A stretch of DNA of 64,000 bases. Source: Granulosicoccus sp036478595. Its GTDB lineage: Bacteria > Pseudomonadota > Gammaproteobacteria > Granulosicoccales > Granulosicoccaceae. Under the pieces are notes generated by a model. It did no database searches. It saw only the letters and a program-made list of their open reading frames with translations, and was not told the origin of the DNA. Position numbers and translations under genes: made by a program. The stretch covers positions 62,001 through 126,000 of the forward strand of contig JAZGEF010000011.1 of the NCBI GenBank assembly GCA_036478595.1. The letters run 5' to 3'. Of this stretch, positions 17,186 to 26,829 are shown piece after piece. How positions within the stretch are numbered: position 1 is the first letter of the stretch; every line of letters starts with the position of its first letter.

Positions 17186-18019
17186 ATGCCCAAGTTTTTA
17201 ACTAGTAGTCAAATTAGCGAATATAAAGAGACGGGCTTTCTAAGCCCGATCACTGTGATGTCGGAGTATGAAGCGGCACAATACCGGGCTCGATTTGAAG
17301 AGGCAGAAGCTGCTTACCCTGATGATGTGCACGGTGAAAACCGTAACAATGCCCATCTTGCATTCAAGTGTTTGGATGAACTGGCTTATCACCCGCTGAT
17401 TCTGGATGTGGTGGAGGATCTACTGGGTGCTGATTTTTCATTGTGGGCAAGTGTGCTGTTTATCAAAGAGCCAAATTCCAGTGGTTTTGTGAGTTGGCAT
17501 CAAGATGCCACCTACATGGGAATGAATAACAACACGTTTTTATCACCATGGATTGCTTTGTCACCGAGCAATTTAGAGACAGGTTGCATGAGCATGATCC
17601 CGGGAAGTCATCACCAACATATCGTGTCGCACGAAGATACCTACGGTGAAGACAACATACTCACCCGAGGCCAACAGGTTAGTGATGTGGATGAATCAAA
17701 AGCGGTGAATTTAATCTTAAGGCCTGGTCAGATGTCAGTACATCATTGTGAGCTGATACACGGCTCGCGACCTAATAAAAGCGACCAGCGTCGTATTGGC
17801 TTTGCATTGCAATCTTATGCCAGGCACGATGTGGTGCAAACCATTGGTCAAAATCAATGGCAGCATTGTCGCGGTAAGCCACGCAAGGATGCTGATCTGC
17901 GACTGCTTAATCGGCCGCGCTACGATATGGATCCAATCAGTGCGGCGGACCGCGAAGCATCAAAAGCTAACTACGCCGATATCTTATATAACGGCGCCGC
18001 GCAAAGGCGAGCCTATTAG
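17186..18019 (+). CDS. Phytanoyl-CoA dioxygenase (PhyH) family, Fe(II)/2-oxoglutarate oxygenase
   Basis: A 277-residue protein with the double-stranded beta-helix iron site: His-x-Asp in SWHQDATYMG, and the distal His with the 2-oxoglutarate Arg region in CELIHGSRPNKSDQRRIGF. ETGCMSMIPGSH is the typical PhyH turn. It hydroxylates an unknown substrate using 2-oxoglutarate and oxygen. It is transcribed alone. Its 3' end overlaps the convergent putA gene by 4 bp. Two other PhyH sequences occur in the window, one of them truncated. Confidence 0.85.
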   Translation: MPKFLTSSQISEYKETGFLSPITVMSEYEAAQYRARFEEAEAAYPDDVHGENRNNAHLAFKCLDELAYHPLILDVVEDLLGADFSLWASVLFIKEPNSSGFVSWHQDATYMGMNNNTFLSPWIALSPSNLETGCMSMIPGSHHQHIVSHEDTYGEDNILTRGQQVSDVDESKAVNLILRPGQMSVHHCELIHGSRPNKSDQRRIGFALQSYARHDVVQTIGQNQWQHCRGKPRKDADLRLLNRPRYDMDPISAADREASKANYADILYNGAAQRRAY

Positions 18020-21000
18020 CTCGCATCTGTACCCGCTAGCAACGATGCGTTACCGCCCGATGCCGTTGTATCAACGCACACGTGGCGCTCTATTACGCAA
18101 CGATCAGCCATGTCTCGCTCGGTAATTAATGGTAGCAGCGCGCCATCCCTTTTTGCTAAAGCCATACGCGCAAGTTGCAAGTCTTTATCGTTACTCCATA
18201 GTGCTACCGCATCGATACCTTCAAGCGTTGTTAGTGATTCGCGTTTAAGATATCCCGCTATCGAATCTGGCCCGATAGCATCTGGGCAAACCATTAACAC
18301 TGAGCAACCTTGGGCGGATGCTATCGCGGCTTGTTTGCTCGCATTTGCGGTGGTCGGGCCTAGGCACAGTACAAGGCCCCGAGGATACAAGGACAAACGA
18401 TTGGATTCACCTGTAGGGCCGGGCAAGCTAATAGTTTGCAATGCGACTTGATCAGCTTGAGCTAATGCATGAATGGCGCTCTGCACTTCACAAACTGATG
18501 CGGTTACATCGGCAATCGCCGGTGTGCCAGCTTGCTTGGGTTCACGTGTAAATCTTTTTATATAGTGTGGGCCGCCAGCTTTTGGGCCAGTGCCTGATAA
18601 GCCTTCACCACCAAACGGTTGCGATCCCACAATTGCACCGATCTGATTACGATTGATGTAAAGGTTGCCAGTGTGAAGGCGTGAGCTAAGCAATTCTACT
18701 CGATCATCGATACGTGAATGTAAACCAAATGTGAGGCCATATCCGCTGTTGTTGATGTCATCAATGATACTGTTGAGTTCATCTGATTTGAATGTCGCCA
18801 AGTGAAGTACTGGGCCAAAAATTTCTTCCTGCATAGCTTGCATGCCTGAAACGCCGATCACAGTCGGTGCTATGAATAAGCCCGTCTCTGGCACCGGTAG
18901 CTCTTTTAATAATATGCCGGAGTCACGTGCCGTATTGATGTGTTTGATTATGCCCTGCTGTGCCGCTGCATTAATTATGGGACCCACGTCAGTTGTTAAT
19001 TGCCAAGGGTCACCAAGCTGTAGCTCATCCATTGCGCCAAATAGTTTCTCTTTAAATGGCTCTGCAATGTCTTCTTGAACGTATAACAGGCGCAATGCTG
19101 AACAACGCTGGCCTGCTGATTGAAACGCAGATGCCACAATGTCCTTGATGGCTTGTTCGGGCAGAGCAGTCGAATCAACAATCATTGCATTGATCCCGCC
19201 GGTTTCGGCGATCAACGGTGCAGTTGGGTTGAGGTGTGCTGCCATATTGCGGTTAATTTTAAAAGCTGTGTTAGTAGAGCCTGTAAAACAGATCCCCTTT
19301 ATCAGTGGGCTAGATGTTAGTGCCTCTCCAACGATGGATCCGCGACCAGGTAATAGCTGCAGTACAGAGGGTGGCACGCCAGCTTCATGTAACAAGCGCA
19401 CCGCCAAATACGAAATAATAGGAGTGGGGTCTGCAGGTTTTGCAATAACACCATTGCCTGCCGCTAGCGCTGCCGAGATTTGGCCTGTGAATATCGCTAG
19501 AGGGAAGTTCCAAGGTGATATGCACGCCACAATACCTCGTGCTTGTCTGTCATCATCAATTCTCTGGCAAGCGTAGTAGCGTAGAAAGTCTACCGCCTCA
19601 CGTAGCTCAGATACCGCATCCATTGCAGTTTTTCCAGCTTCTCTTGCTAAAATTGCAAATATTTCTGCAGAATGTTTTTCGTACAAGTCAGCTGTTTTTT
19701 CAAGGATGGTGGAGCGTTTCGTGGCAGTAGCGGTATCCCACGCGGTGGCCGCTTCTAACGCTGTATTAACATCATCAGCGGTTGCGCCAATAACGCTACC
19801 AACAACATCATCGGAATTGGCAGGGTTCACGACTTCGTTTTTTGGTGTGCCGGAAAAGCCATTAACAAGCAAGGGCTCAACATGCCATTGATTTGATGAA
19901 TACTTGTTACGGTTTGATTCGAATTGATTCCATTCATCAACATTGTGTAAATCCCAGCCTGCTGAATTCACGCGATTAGGGAAATATAGCTGAGGTGGTT
20001 TGGCGATATAGTTGTTTGCGCCGTCCAAGCTGGGCAGTGCTGATACGAATGGATCCTCTGCCATGGCGTTAGCAGGGATTGACTCATCGACTAACTGGTT
20101 CACAAATGAAGAATTCGCACCATTTTCAAGTAAGCGCCTTACCAAATAGGCTAATAAATCTGTATGGGCGCCAACCGGTGCGTAGATTCTACATTGAGTT
20201 TTTTCTTCCTCAAGCACTACACGGTGTAGTGCTTCGCCCATGCCGTGCAAGCGCTGAAACTCAAACGGCTGCTTATCAGCAGCAAGCTCTAGCACCGTGC
20301 TGATCGTGTGCGCGTTATGGGTTGCAAATTGCGGGTAGATACGATCTGGCATCGCCAGTAGTTTTTCAGCACACACCATGTACGAGGCGTCAGTAGCGGC
20401 TTTGCTAGTGTAAACCGGGTAGTCGGGGAGCCCTTCAACTTGGGCTCGCTTTATTTCTGAATCCCAATAAGCGCCTTTCACCAAACGAACCATAATTTTG
20501 CGATCATGTTTTTCTGCCAATGCATATAACCAGTCAATCACGGCACCAGCGCGTTTACCGTATGCCTGAACCACAATGCCAAAACCATCCCAACCTTTAA
20601 GTGCAGGGCTTGCCAATACTGCCTCGATAACATTGAGAGAGATTTCTAAACGTTCTGATTCTTCGGCATCAATATTTAGACCCATATTGGCATCCTTTGC
20701 TAATACTGCTAATGCCAAAGTGCTGCCTACTAGTTCCGTCATGACACGCTTTGATTGCGCAAACTCGTAGCGAGGGTGTAGTGCTGATAGTTTGATTGAT
20801 ATACCGGGGTTGCTGCGTATGTCCTCAGACTGCGCGAGCACTGCCAGAGTATTGATAGAATCTTTATATGCGTTGAAAAAATCCGTAGCATCAGTAGCAG
20901 TTAACGCTGCCTCTCCAAGCATGTCGTATGAATAGGTATAACCCTTGGCTTCCATTGCTTGCGCACGCTTGGTGGCATTCTCGATAGTTTCGCCCAATAC

Positions 21001-21513
21001 AAATTGATTACCCATCTCTTTGATAGCACGGGTTACTGCGACGCGGATAAGGGGTTCGCCCAAGCGTCGAACAGCTCCACGGAGCACCGACGTCACTGCA
21101 GATGAATGTTCATCATTGAGTACCTTGCCTGTTAGCATTAGCGCCCAGGTGGACGCATTGACCAGTGATGATGAAGATTGGCCCAAATGATCACCCCAAC
21201 TCGACGGCGCAATCTTGTCTTCAATGAGTTGATCAATCGTGTCGGCATCAGGCACACGTAACAACGCTTCTGCCAAGCACATCAGCGCGATACCTTCATC
21301 AGATGATAAGCCATATTCGGCTAGAAACTCTTCCATCAATCCGGGTTGATCATCTGCTCGAACCGACTTAACCAATGCTTCTGCCCGCAATGAGATGTTC
21401 GCTCGATTGGCTTCTGAGATATCGGAGCTTTCCAGCAAATCAGCGATCAAACCGGTTTCATTGGCGGAATGTAAAGATCGGACGGTAGCTCTCAGTGCGT
21501 TTAGGTTTGGCAT
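18016..21513 (-). CDS. putA: Bifunctional proline dehydrogenase / P5C dehydrogenase PutA (no RHH domain)
   Basis: A 1165-residue protein. Residues about 130-430 are the FAD proline dehydrogenase barrel (KLSALHPRYEF, MVRLVKGAYWDSEIKRAQ, YPQFATHNAHT). Residues about 510-960 are the P5C dehydrogenase with Cys in GQRCSALRLL and PWNFPLAIF. About 200 residues follow as an ALDH-like C-terminal domain. It converts proline to glutamate through channelled P5C. E. coli PutA begins with a ribbon-helix-helix DNA-binding domain; here the N-terminus goes directly into the dehydrogenase region. This matches type B PutA, so the gene is not autoregulated by its own product. An EamA transporter gene precedes it by 92 bp on the same strand. 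Confidence 0.95.
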   Translation of the reverse strand: MPNLNALRATVRSLHSANETGLIADLLESSDISEANRANISLRAEALVKSVRADDQPGLMEEFLAEYGLSSDEGIALMCLAEALLRVPDADTIDQLIEDKIAPSSWGDHLGQSSSSLVNASTWALMLTGKVLNDEHSSAVTSVLRGAVRRLGEPLIRVAVTRAIKEMGNQFVLGETIENATKRAQAMEAKGYTYSYDMLGEAALTATDATDFFNAYKDSINTLAVLAQSEDIRSNPGISIKLSALHPRYEFAQSKRVMTELVGSTLALAVLAKDANMGLNIDAEESERLEISLNVIEAVLASPALKGWDGFGIVVQAYGKRAGAVIDWLYALAEKHDRKIMVRLVKGAYWDSEIKRAQVEGLPDYPVYTSKAATDASYMVCAEKLLAMPDRIYPQFATHNAHTISTVLELAADKQPFEFQRLHGMGEALHRVVLEEEKTQCRIYAPVGAHTDLLAYLVRRLLENGANSSFVNQLVDESIPANAMAEDPFVSALPSLDGANNYIAKPPQLYFPNRVNSAGWDLHNVDEWNQFESNRNKYSSNQWHVEPLLVNGFSGTPKNEVVNPANSDDVVGSVIGATADDVNTALEAATAWDTATATKRSTILEKTADLYEKHSAEIFAILAREAGKTAMDAVSELREAVDFLRYYACQRIDDDRQARGIVACISPWNFPLAIFTGQISAALAAGNGVIAKPADPTPIISYLAVRLLHEAGVPPSVLQLLPGRGSIVGEALTSSPLIKGICFTGSTNTAFKINRNMAAHLNPTAPLIAETGGINAMIVDSTALPEQAIKDIVASAFQSAGQRCSALRLLYVQEDIAEPFKEKLFGAMDELQLGDPWQLTTDVGPIINAAAQQGIIKHINTARDSGILLKELPVPETGLFIAPTVIGVSGMQAMQEEIFGPVLHLATFKSDELNSIIDDINNSGYGLTFGLHSRIDDRVELLSSRLHTGNLYINRNQIGAIVGSQPFGGEGLSGTGPKAGGPHYIKRFTREPKQAGTPAIADVTASVCEVQSAIHALAQADQVALQTISLPGPTGESNRLSLYPRGLVLCLGPTTANASKQAAIASAQGCSVLMVCPDAIGPDSIAGYLKRESLTTLEGIDAVALWSNDKDLQLARMALAKRDGALLPLITERDMADRCVIERHVCVDTTASGGNASLLAGTDAS

Positions 21514-21605
21514 ATTGCTTGTTCGAGAATAATTTTTAGTGTTTTAGCATCAAAACGGCAGTGTGCAAAAAAAATCGACACGCGTGGCCTGAATAATACA
21601 GTTGA

Positions 21606-22493
21606 TTATACCGAAATGATTGCGCGTTTGTAGCGCATACCTGATAGCGCATTTAAAACGATAGCGGTAACAATTGCAGCCCCTCCAATTAATACACTGG
21701 TATTGGGAGTTTCGTTGAGTAGCAGCCAGGCCCAAATTGGGGCAAATACGATTTCGGTCATGCACAGTAAGGATAGTTCAGCTGCAGGCACGACCTTTGA
21801 TCCGATCGAACACAAGATCATACCCACTCCAAGAATAAACGCGCCTAAACATATTCCTAATATGATTTCATGGGTGGGTATCGAAAACCCGGTGCCTGTA
21901 GTTAAGCACATCGCCGCCGCCGCAATGACAGAAAAAACCGCCCCTAGAAACACAACCGGTAAGCTGTCATCAGTTTTGTTGGCCCGCAGAGACACAACGA
22001 AAATCGCAAACCCAATAGAGGATAAAAGCGCTAGAAGATCGCCTAGCCAATTGCCGGCAGTATAGCTTTCAAACACCATGAAGGAGGTGCCGAGCATAGC
22101 GATTGTTAGCGCAATAACTGTAAAGCGCCGAATGTTTTCACCTAAAATTATCTTGCTAAGTACAGCGGCGAAAAAGGGAGCCGTTGCAAAAAGAAACGCA
22201 GCATTAGCGATGGTGGTCATGCGCAGTGCAGAGATGGCGCAGGCATAAGCGATTACTAACCCAATAGCGCCAAATACGGACGTGTGACCAGTCGCCCTGA
22301 TGGCCGCAATTGGTGATCCTTTGGAGCTTCTGGCGATTAGTAAATATACCAAAGGCAAGACACCTAAGGATCGATAGAATAGGATTTGCCAAACGTTGGC
22401 ATAGCTAAATTCGCGCACTCCAATAGGTACGAAAGACCAAAATAGGCCTGCCAGCACGATGGTAATAACGCCTTGCTTGTAAGAGATAGCCAT
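21606..22493 (-). CDS. EamA/RhaT family (DMT) transporter
   Basis: A 295-residue integral membrane protein with about ten hydrophobic segments arranged as two EamA repeats. Each repeat ends in the usual pattern (FLFATAPFFAAVLSKIILGE in the first, SLLCMTEIVFAPIWAWLLLNE in the second). These carriers move amino acids or other metabolites, often outward. It lies upstream of putA on the same strand, and no terminator is seen in the 92-bp gap, so co-transcription is plausible. A link to proline or a related compound is only suggested by position. Confidence 0.88.
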   Translation of the reverse strand: MAISYKQGVITIVLAGLFWSFVPIGVREFSYANVWQILFYRSLGVLPLVYLLIARSSKGSPIAAIRATGHTSVFGAIGLVIAYACAISALRMTTIANAAFLFATAPFFAAVLSKIILGENIRRFTVIALTIAMLGTSFMVFESYTAGNWLGDLLALLSSIGFAIFVVSLRANKTDDSLPVVFLGAVFSVIAAAAMCLTTGTGFSIPTHEIILGICLGAFILGVGMILCSIGSKVVPAAELSLLCMTEIVFAPIWAWLLLNETPNTSVLIGGAAIVTAIVLNALSGMRYKRAIISV

Positions 22494-22619
22494 TTCTGCA
22501 ACGCCTTCAATGGGTCGAAGAGTTTATTCGTAGTCGGACACTAGTTGATGATAGTGTGCAGGCAAAGCGAGGGATGTCGCTATTCAAATAGCGACTCAAC
22601 TAATAAATATTTGAGAACG

Positions 22620-23444
22620 ATGATACCTATTGGCCCAATTATCATTTTGGTGTGTCAAGTTGACGTACCTAGTACACATACAGCAGCGGATCGTGATCAA
22701 CATCTGGCGGATCTGCAGCACCGAGTAGCGTCACAGTTACAAAATAGGGCAGCGGATCTAGTTGTGCTGCCTGAACTTGTCAGTATTGAATATTCAATCG
22801 ATGCATTTGATTGTTTAGCCGAATTATCCGAACCGTTGAAGGGCGTCTCTTTTGATACGTGGCGTAATGTAAGCCGAGACCATCACTGCCATATTGTTTA
22901 CAGTTTTGTATTGCGAACAGATAACAGCCGCTATCAAATAGCGTCGGCTATAGTGGACCCAGCAGGGGATCTGGTGGGTGTTTACAGAAAACAGTACCTA
23001 GCGCAATTTGGTGCGTCATCCGAAAAGCAATATTTTGAACCAGGCAATGAGCTATTGGTGTTTGATGTCAAAGGGTTTCGATTTGCGACCATCATCTGCG
23101 CTGATGTTCGATTTCCTGAGCTATGCCGGGCCTTAACTGTTAATCACAATGTTGATGTGATTTTGCATCAAGGTGCTTACTCACGAGATAGCACTTTTTT
23201 TAGTTGGCATAGTTTTGTATGCACTCGAGCGCTCGAAAATCAGATTTATTTGGTCAGTGTGAATCGTGCGGGCGCTGAGTATGGGCAATCGATTGTGGTG
23301 CCGCCTTGGGTAGACGAAAATCACCCAAGCGCGACGCTTAGTGAGCACGAGGAGCATTTCGCCTACATGAAAATTGACAAAAACACAATAGACTGTGTAC
23401 GTGCCCGATACCCGTTTTTAAAGGACAGAAAGGACCACATTTAG
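22620..23444 (+). CDS. Carbon-nitrogen hydrolase (nitrilase superfamily)
   Basis: A 274-residue protein with the Glu-Lys-Cys triad: Glu in LVVLPEL, Lys in YRKQYLAQFG and Cys in TIICADVRFPEL. These enzymes hydrolyse amides, carbamoyl groups or nitriles. I chose the ATG at 22620, preceded by GAGAACG, because residues before it in the longer frame (from 22545) lie in promoter-like sequence and lack family similarity. It diverges from the EamA gene and precedes the AfuABC-like importer on the same strand with a 116-bp gap. The substrate is unknown. Confidence 0.85.
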   Translation: MIPIGPIIILVCQVDVPSTHTAADRDQHLADLQHRVASQLQNRAADLVVLPELVSIEYSIDAFDCLAELSEPLKGVSFDTWRNVSRDHHCHIVYSFVLRTDNSRYQIASAIVDPAGDLVGVYRKQYLAQFGASSEKQYFEPGNELLVFDVKGFRFATIICADVRFPELCRALTVNHNVDVILHQGAYSRDSTFFSWHSFVCTRALENQIYLVSVNRAGAEYGQSIVVPPWVDENHPSATLSEHEEHFAYMKIDKNTIDCVRARYPFLKDRKDHI

Positions 23445-23560
23445 CAACACTTTTGAATTCTACGGGGGAAGTGCGTTTAATAGTGCTAAACACTCCTTGC
23501 ATTCTCGCCCACCACCGGGCAATCTCAACTAGCAATTAATAGATTTCCGGAGAGAGGACA

Positions 23561-24592
23561 ATGATCAAAAAAACGACCTTGCTATTTGCAATTCCAATGG
23601 TGTTTGCAGCCAGCTTGACCACACCTGCACAAGCAGCTGAAAAGCTTACTTACTATTGCAGCGCACAGGAAGACTGGTGCCAGTTAATGGCAACAGGTTT
23701 TGAAGAAGCCACAGGCATTAAAGTCAACATGACGCGTAAAAGCTCCGGTGAAACGTTAGCCCAAATTAAAGCTGAGGCCAGTAATCCAAAAGGCGATATA
23801 TGGTGGGGCGGTACAGGCGATCCACATCTTCAAGCAGCAGAAGAAGGCTTAGGTGATGAGTACCTATCTCCGCTACGCGGTGAGCAAAATGATTGGGCCA
23901 TCAAGCAGGCTGAATCGGCTGGTAACCAAACCATGGGTATTTATTCTGGTGCCTTAGGTTATGGCTATAACGAAGACGTGTTAAAAGCCAATGATTTACC
24001 TGTTCCAGCATGCTGGGCTGACCTTCTAAAGCCCGAATATAAAGGCCATGTACAAATGGCTAACCCCAACTCGTCAGGTACTGCTTACACCACGCTAGCC
24101 ACGATCGTACAGTTGTTTGGCGAAGACGAAGGTTTTGAGTTTATGAAGGGTTTGCACAAAAACATTAATCAATATACCAAATCTGGCTCCGCACCCATCA
24201 AGGCTGCAGCCCGTGGCGAGAACACTATTGGTATTGTGTTTATGCACGACGCGGTAAAACAAGCAGCCTCTGGATTTCCAATTAAAGTGGTTGCACCTTG
24301 TGAAGGTACGGGTTATGAAATTGGTGGTATGACCATAATAAAAGGCGGCCGTAATCCAGAAAACGCGCGCAAATTCTATGATTGGGCATTGTCTGCTGAT
24401 GTGCAGTCGCGTTCGCTTGAAGTTAAGGCATTCCAGGTTATGTCTAACAAGACAGCACAAAGCTCACCAATGGCGCCCGATCTATCAAGCATCAAATTGA
24501 TTGACTATGATTTTGCTAAATACGGATCATCTGCGGAGCGTAAGCGATTGCTGAAAAAGTGGGATGACGAGGTTTCTGTATTACCTCAGTAA
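23561..24592 (+). CDS. ABC transporter substrate-binding protein, AfuA/Fbp type
   Basis: A 343-residue protein with a signal peptide cleaved near residue 26 (TPAQAAEKL). The mature part is an iron/AfuA-family binding fold. It has a His229-Asp230 pair and Glu253, with spacing 1 and 24, which matches what I recall of the sugar-phosphate ligands of AfuA (H205, D206, E229). The tyrosine pair typical of ferric-binding FbpA at the C-terminus is not evident. This favours a phosphorylated sugar or other phosphoester over iron. A strong GGAGAGAGGA ribosome site precedes the ATG. The permease and ATPase genes follow directly. Confidence 0.85.
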   Translation: MIKKTTLLFAIPMVFAASLTTPAQAAEKLTYYCSAQEDWCQLMATGFEEATGIKVNMTRKSSGETLAQIKAEASNPKGDIWWGGTGDPHLQAAEEGLGDEYLSPLRGEQNDWAIKQAESAGNQTMGIYSGALGYGYNEDVLKANDLPVPACWADLLKPEYKGHVQMANPNSSGTAYTTLATIVQLFGEDEGFEFMKGLHKNINQYTKSGSAPIKAAARGENTIGIVFMHDAVKQAASGFPIKVVAPCEGTGYEIGGMTIIKGGRNPENARKFYDWALSADVQSRSLEVKAFQVMSNKTAQSSPMAPDLSSIKLIDYDFAKYGSSAERKRLLKKWDDEVSVLPQ

Positions 24593-24645
24593 TAAGGATG
24601 GTTCTGGACAAGCCAGCATCGTCTGACAAGTAAGAGAGCGTTACA

Positions 24646-26829
24646 GTGAATAGAACTGTAGGCATGTGGTTAATAATCGGCTTGATTGGTTATTGCGTGC
24701 TGCCATGGTATGTGTTGGAGGATGGGTTCTGGCGTTTCGAATGGTTATTCGATGGCTACCCATTCGACACCGACTACGCACCGGCGCTTTTTTTAATCAC
24801 GCAAGGGGAGAAGCTCTGGCTCTCCCCATTGCTCCTGTTTTTGCTACTTCCGCTCTTAAGCCCTCTCTTTGCACACAGTCCTAAGCAACGCGCCAACGTA
24901 TTGATTGTTGCTGGCGTGGCCGGTTTAGCGTGGATTGTTATACAGGGCTTAGGTATAGGCTTGAGAGGCTGGAATTTCGAAGCACTCAGCCAACTGTTCG
25001 GCGAACTCGATGATCGCCAATTCGGTATTGGCTTTGGTGGACTGTTTTTAACTGCAAGCTTTTTGTTTTATCTAACCACCGGTATCGCCGGGCGCGGCGC
25101 CGTTAATGGCGATGTGTTTGTTGTTGGCTCGATTGGTTTGATAATCGCAATGGTGGGGGTATTTATATTTTTCCCCATTGTGCAAATGCTATCGAGTGCT
25201 GTTAGAGACAACGATGGTGTGTATTCCTTAAGTGTGTTTACCACCAAGTTTTTTGAAAACAAGATTTGGGGCCTGGGATGTGTGACGGGTGGCACGCGCT
25301 GCGGTGTTGCCTGGAACTCATTGTTTTTAGCTATTTCAGTGGGTTTCTCCACAACCTTGTTGGGTTTAGTATTTGCACTGGTTGCAACACGTAGCGGTTT
25401 TAAACGTGGCAACTTGTTACGAGCGCTTACCGTGCTGCCCATTATTACACCACCTTTTGTTATAGGCTTAGCCATCATTCTTCTTTTTGGGTTGTCAGGG
25501 TCGGTCACAAAATTGGTGGCCGATATGTTTGAGCTGCAGCCGACGCGATGGGTATACGGCTTACCCGGTATATTAATCGCTCAGCTGTTGTCCTTTACAC
25601 CTATAGCATTTTTAGTGCTGATTGGCGTGGTGGAAGGAGTAAGCCCTTCAATGGAGGAAGCTGCACAAACACTGCGTGCCAATCGATGGCAAACCTTTAA
25701 AACGGTGTCTTTGCCATTAATGCGACCCGGTTTGGCTAATGCATTTTTACTTGGCTTTATTGAAAGCATGGCGGATTTTGGTAACCCTCTGGTGTTGGGA
25801 GGTAACTACGATGTCCTGTCGACTGAAATATTCTTTGCCATTGTGGGTGCTCAAAACGATCAAGGTATGGCTGCCGTGCTAGCGATCGCGCTATTGATAT
25901 TCACGTTAACGGCGTTTTATGCTCAAAGACGATGGTTGGGCAAAAAATCGTATACCACTAAAACAGGCAAGGGGGATTCTGGCGCACATGCTCTGATGCC
26001 AAAGCGTGTGATGTGGCCATGCTATACGATTGCCAGTATCTGGACTCTATTTACATTAACCGTATACGGGATGATTCTGTACGGAGGCTTCGTCGAAACA
26101 TGGGGGCTAAACAACACGCTTACGTTTAAGCACTACATCACGGCTTTCGGTATCAGCTTTAACGATTACGGTATTCATTTTAAAGGTTCGGCTTGGGATT
26201 CTTTTTGGACAACGCTTAAAATTGCGGGTACAGCTGCGCCACTTACGGCCATGTTGGGATTGCTCACGGCTTGGTTACTGGTAAGACAAAATTTTGCGGG
26301 CAAACAAGCATTTGAATTTGGCACCATGTTGAGCTTTGCTATCCCCGGTACCGTAATAGGCGTAAGTTATATCTTAGCGTTTAATGTGCCACCAATCGAG
26401 CTAACGGGCACGGGTGTTATCCTGGTCATTAGTTTTATATTCCGCAATATGCCGGTTGGCGTGCGTGCGGGTATTGCATCGATGTCTCAACTGGATAAAA
26501 GCCTTGATGAGGCATCGTTAACACTGGGTGCTAATACTTGGCGTACCTTTACAAGAGTTATCTTGCCGCTAATGCGGCCTGCAATACTAGCAGCCCTTGT
26601 ATTTAGCTTTGTGCGATCAATGACGGCGATCAGTGCCGTCATTTTCCTAGTTAGTGCTGAATATAATATGGCCACAAGCTATATTATTGGCCGCGTTGAA
26701 AATAACGACTATGGTATCGCCATTGCGTATTCGTCTATGTTGATTGTGGTGATGTTAACGGTGGTGGCGCTTATGCAATTCATTATTATCCGTAGTGGTA
26801 AACGTGTTCGCTCGGCACAAGCAATCTAA
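24646..26829 (+). CDS. ABC transporter permease, fused double (AfuB/FbpB type)
   Basis: A 727-residue membrane protein containing two complete permease halves. Each half has an EAA loop: EEAAQTLRANRWQTFKTVSLPLMRPG in the first and DEASLTLGANTWRTFTRVILPLMRPA in the second. About twelve or more hydrophobic segments are seen, and the length fits fused AfuB/FbpB permeases. The start is GTG at 24646; an ATG at 24664 is an alternative. The stop codon overlaps the start of the ATPase gene by one base, so the two are coupled. It forms the inner-membrane channel for the substrate bound by the preceding protein. Confidence 0.92.
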   Translation: MNRTVGMWLIIGLIGYCVLPWYVLEDGFWRFEWLFDGYPFDTDYAPALFLITQGEKLWLSPLLLFLLLPLLSPLFAHSPKQRANVLIVAGVAGLAWIVIQGLGIGLRGWNFEALSQLFGELDDRQFGIGFGGLFLTASFLFYLTTGIAGRGAVNGDVFVVGSIGLIIAMVGVFIFFPIVQMLSSAVRDNDGVYSLSVFTTKFFENKIWGLGCVTGGTRCGVAWNSLFLAISVGFSTTLLGLVFALVATRSGFKRGNLLRALTVLPIITPPFVIGLAIILLFGLSGSVTKLVADMFELQPTRWVYGLPGILIAQLLSFTPIAFLVLIGVVEGVSPSMEEAAQTLRANRWQTFKTVSLPLMRPGLANAFLLGFIESMADFGNPLVLGGNYDVLSTEIFFAIVGAQNDQGMAAVLAIALLIFTLTAFYAQRRWLGKKSYTTKTGKGDSGAHALMPKRVMWPCYTIASIWTLFTLTVYGMILYGGFVETWGLNNTLTFKHYITAFGISFNDYGIHFKGSAWDSFWTTLKIAGTAAPLTAMLGLLTAWLLVRQNFAGKQAFEFGTMLSFAIPGTVIGVSYILAFNVPPIELTGTGVILVISFIFRNMPVGVRAGIASMSQLDKSLDEASLTLGANTWRTFTRVILPLMRPAILAALVFSFVRSMTAISAVIFLVSAEYNMATSYIIGRVENNDYGIAIAYSSMLIVVMLTVVALMQFIIIRSGKRVRSAQAI

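Noticed and set aside
23561..24592. Ferric iron-binding protein (FbpA)
   Set aside because: The fold is the same class, but I do not see the C-terminal tyrosine pair, while the His-Asp and Glu positions fit AfuA. A phosphatase in the operon also favours a phosphoester.
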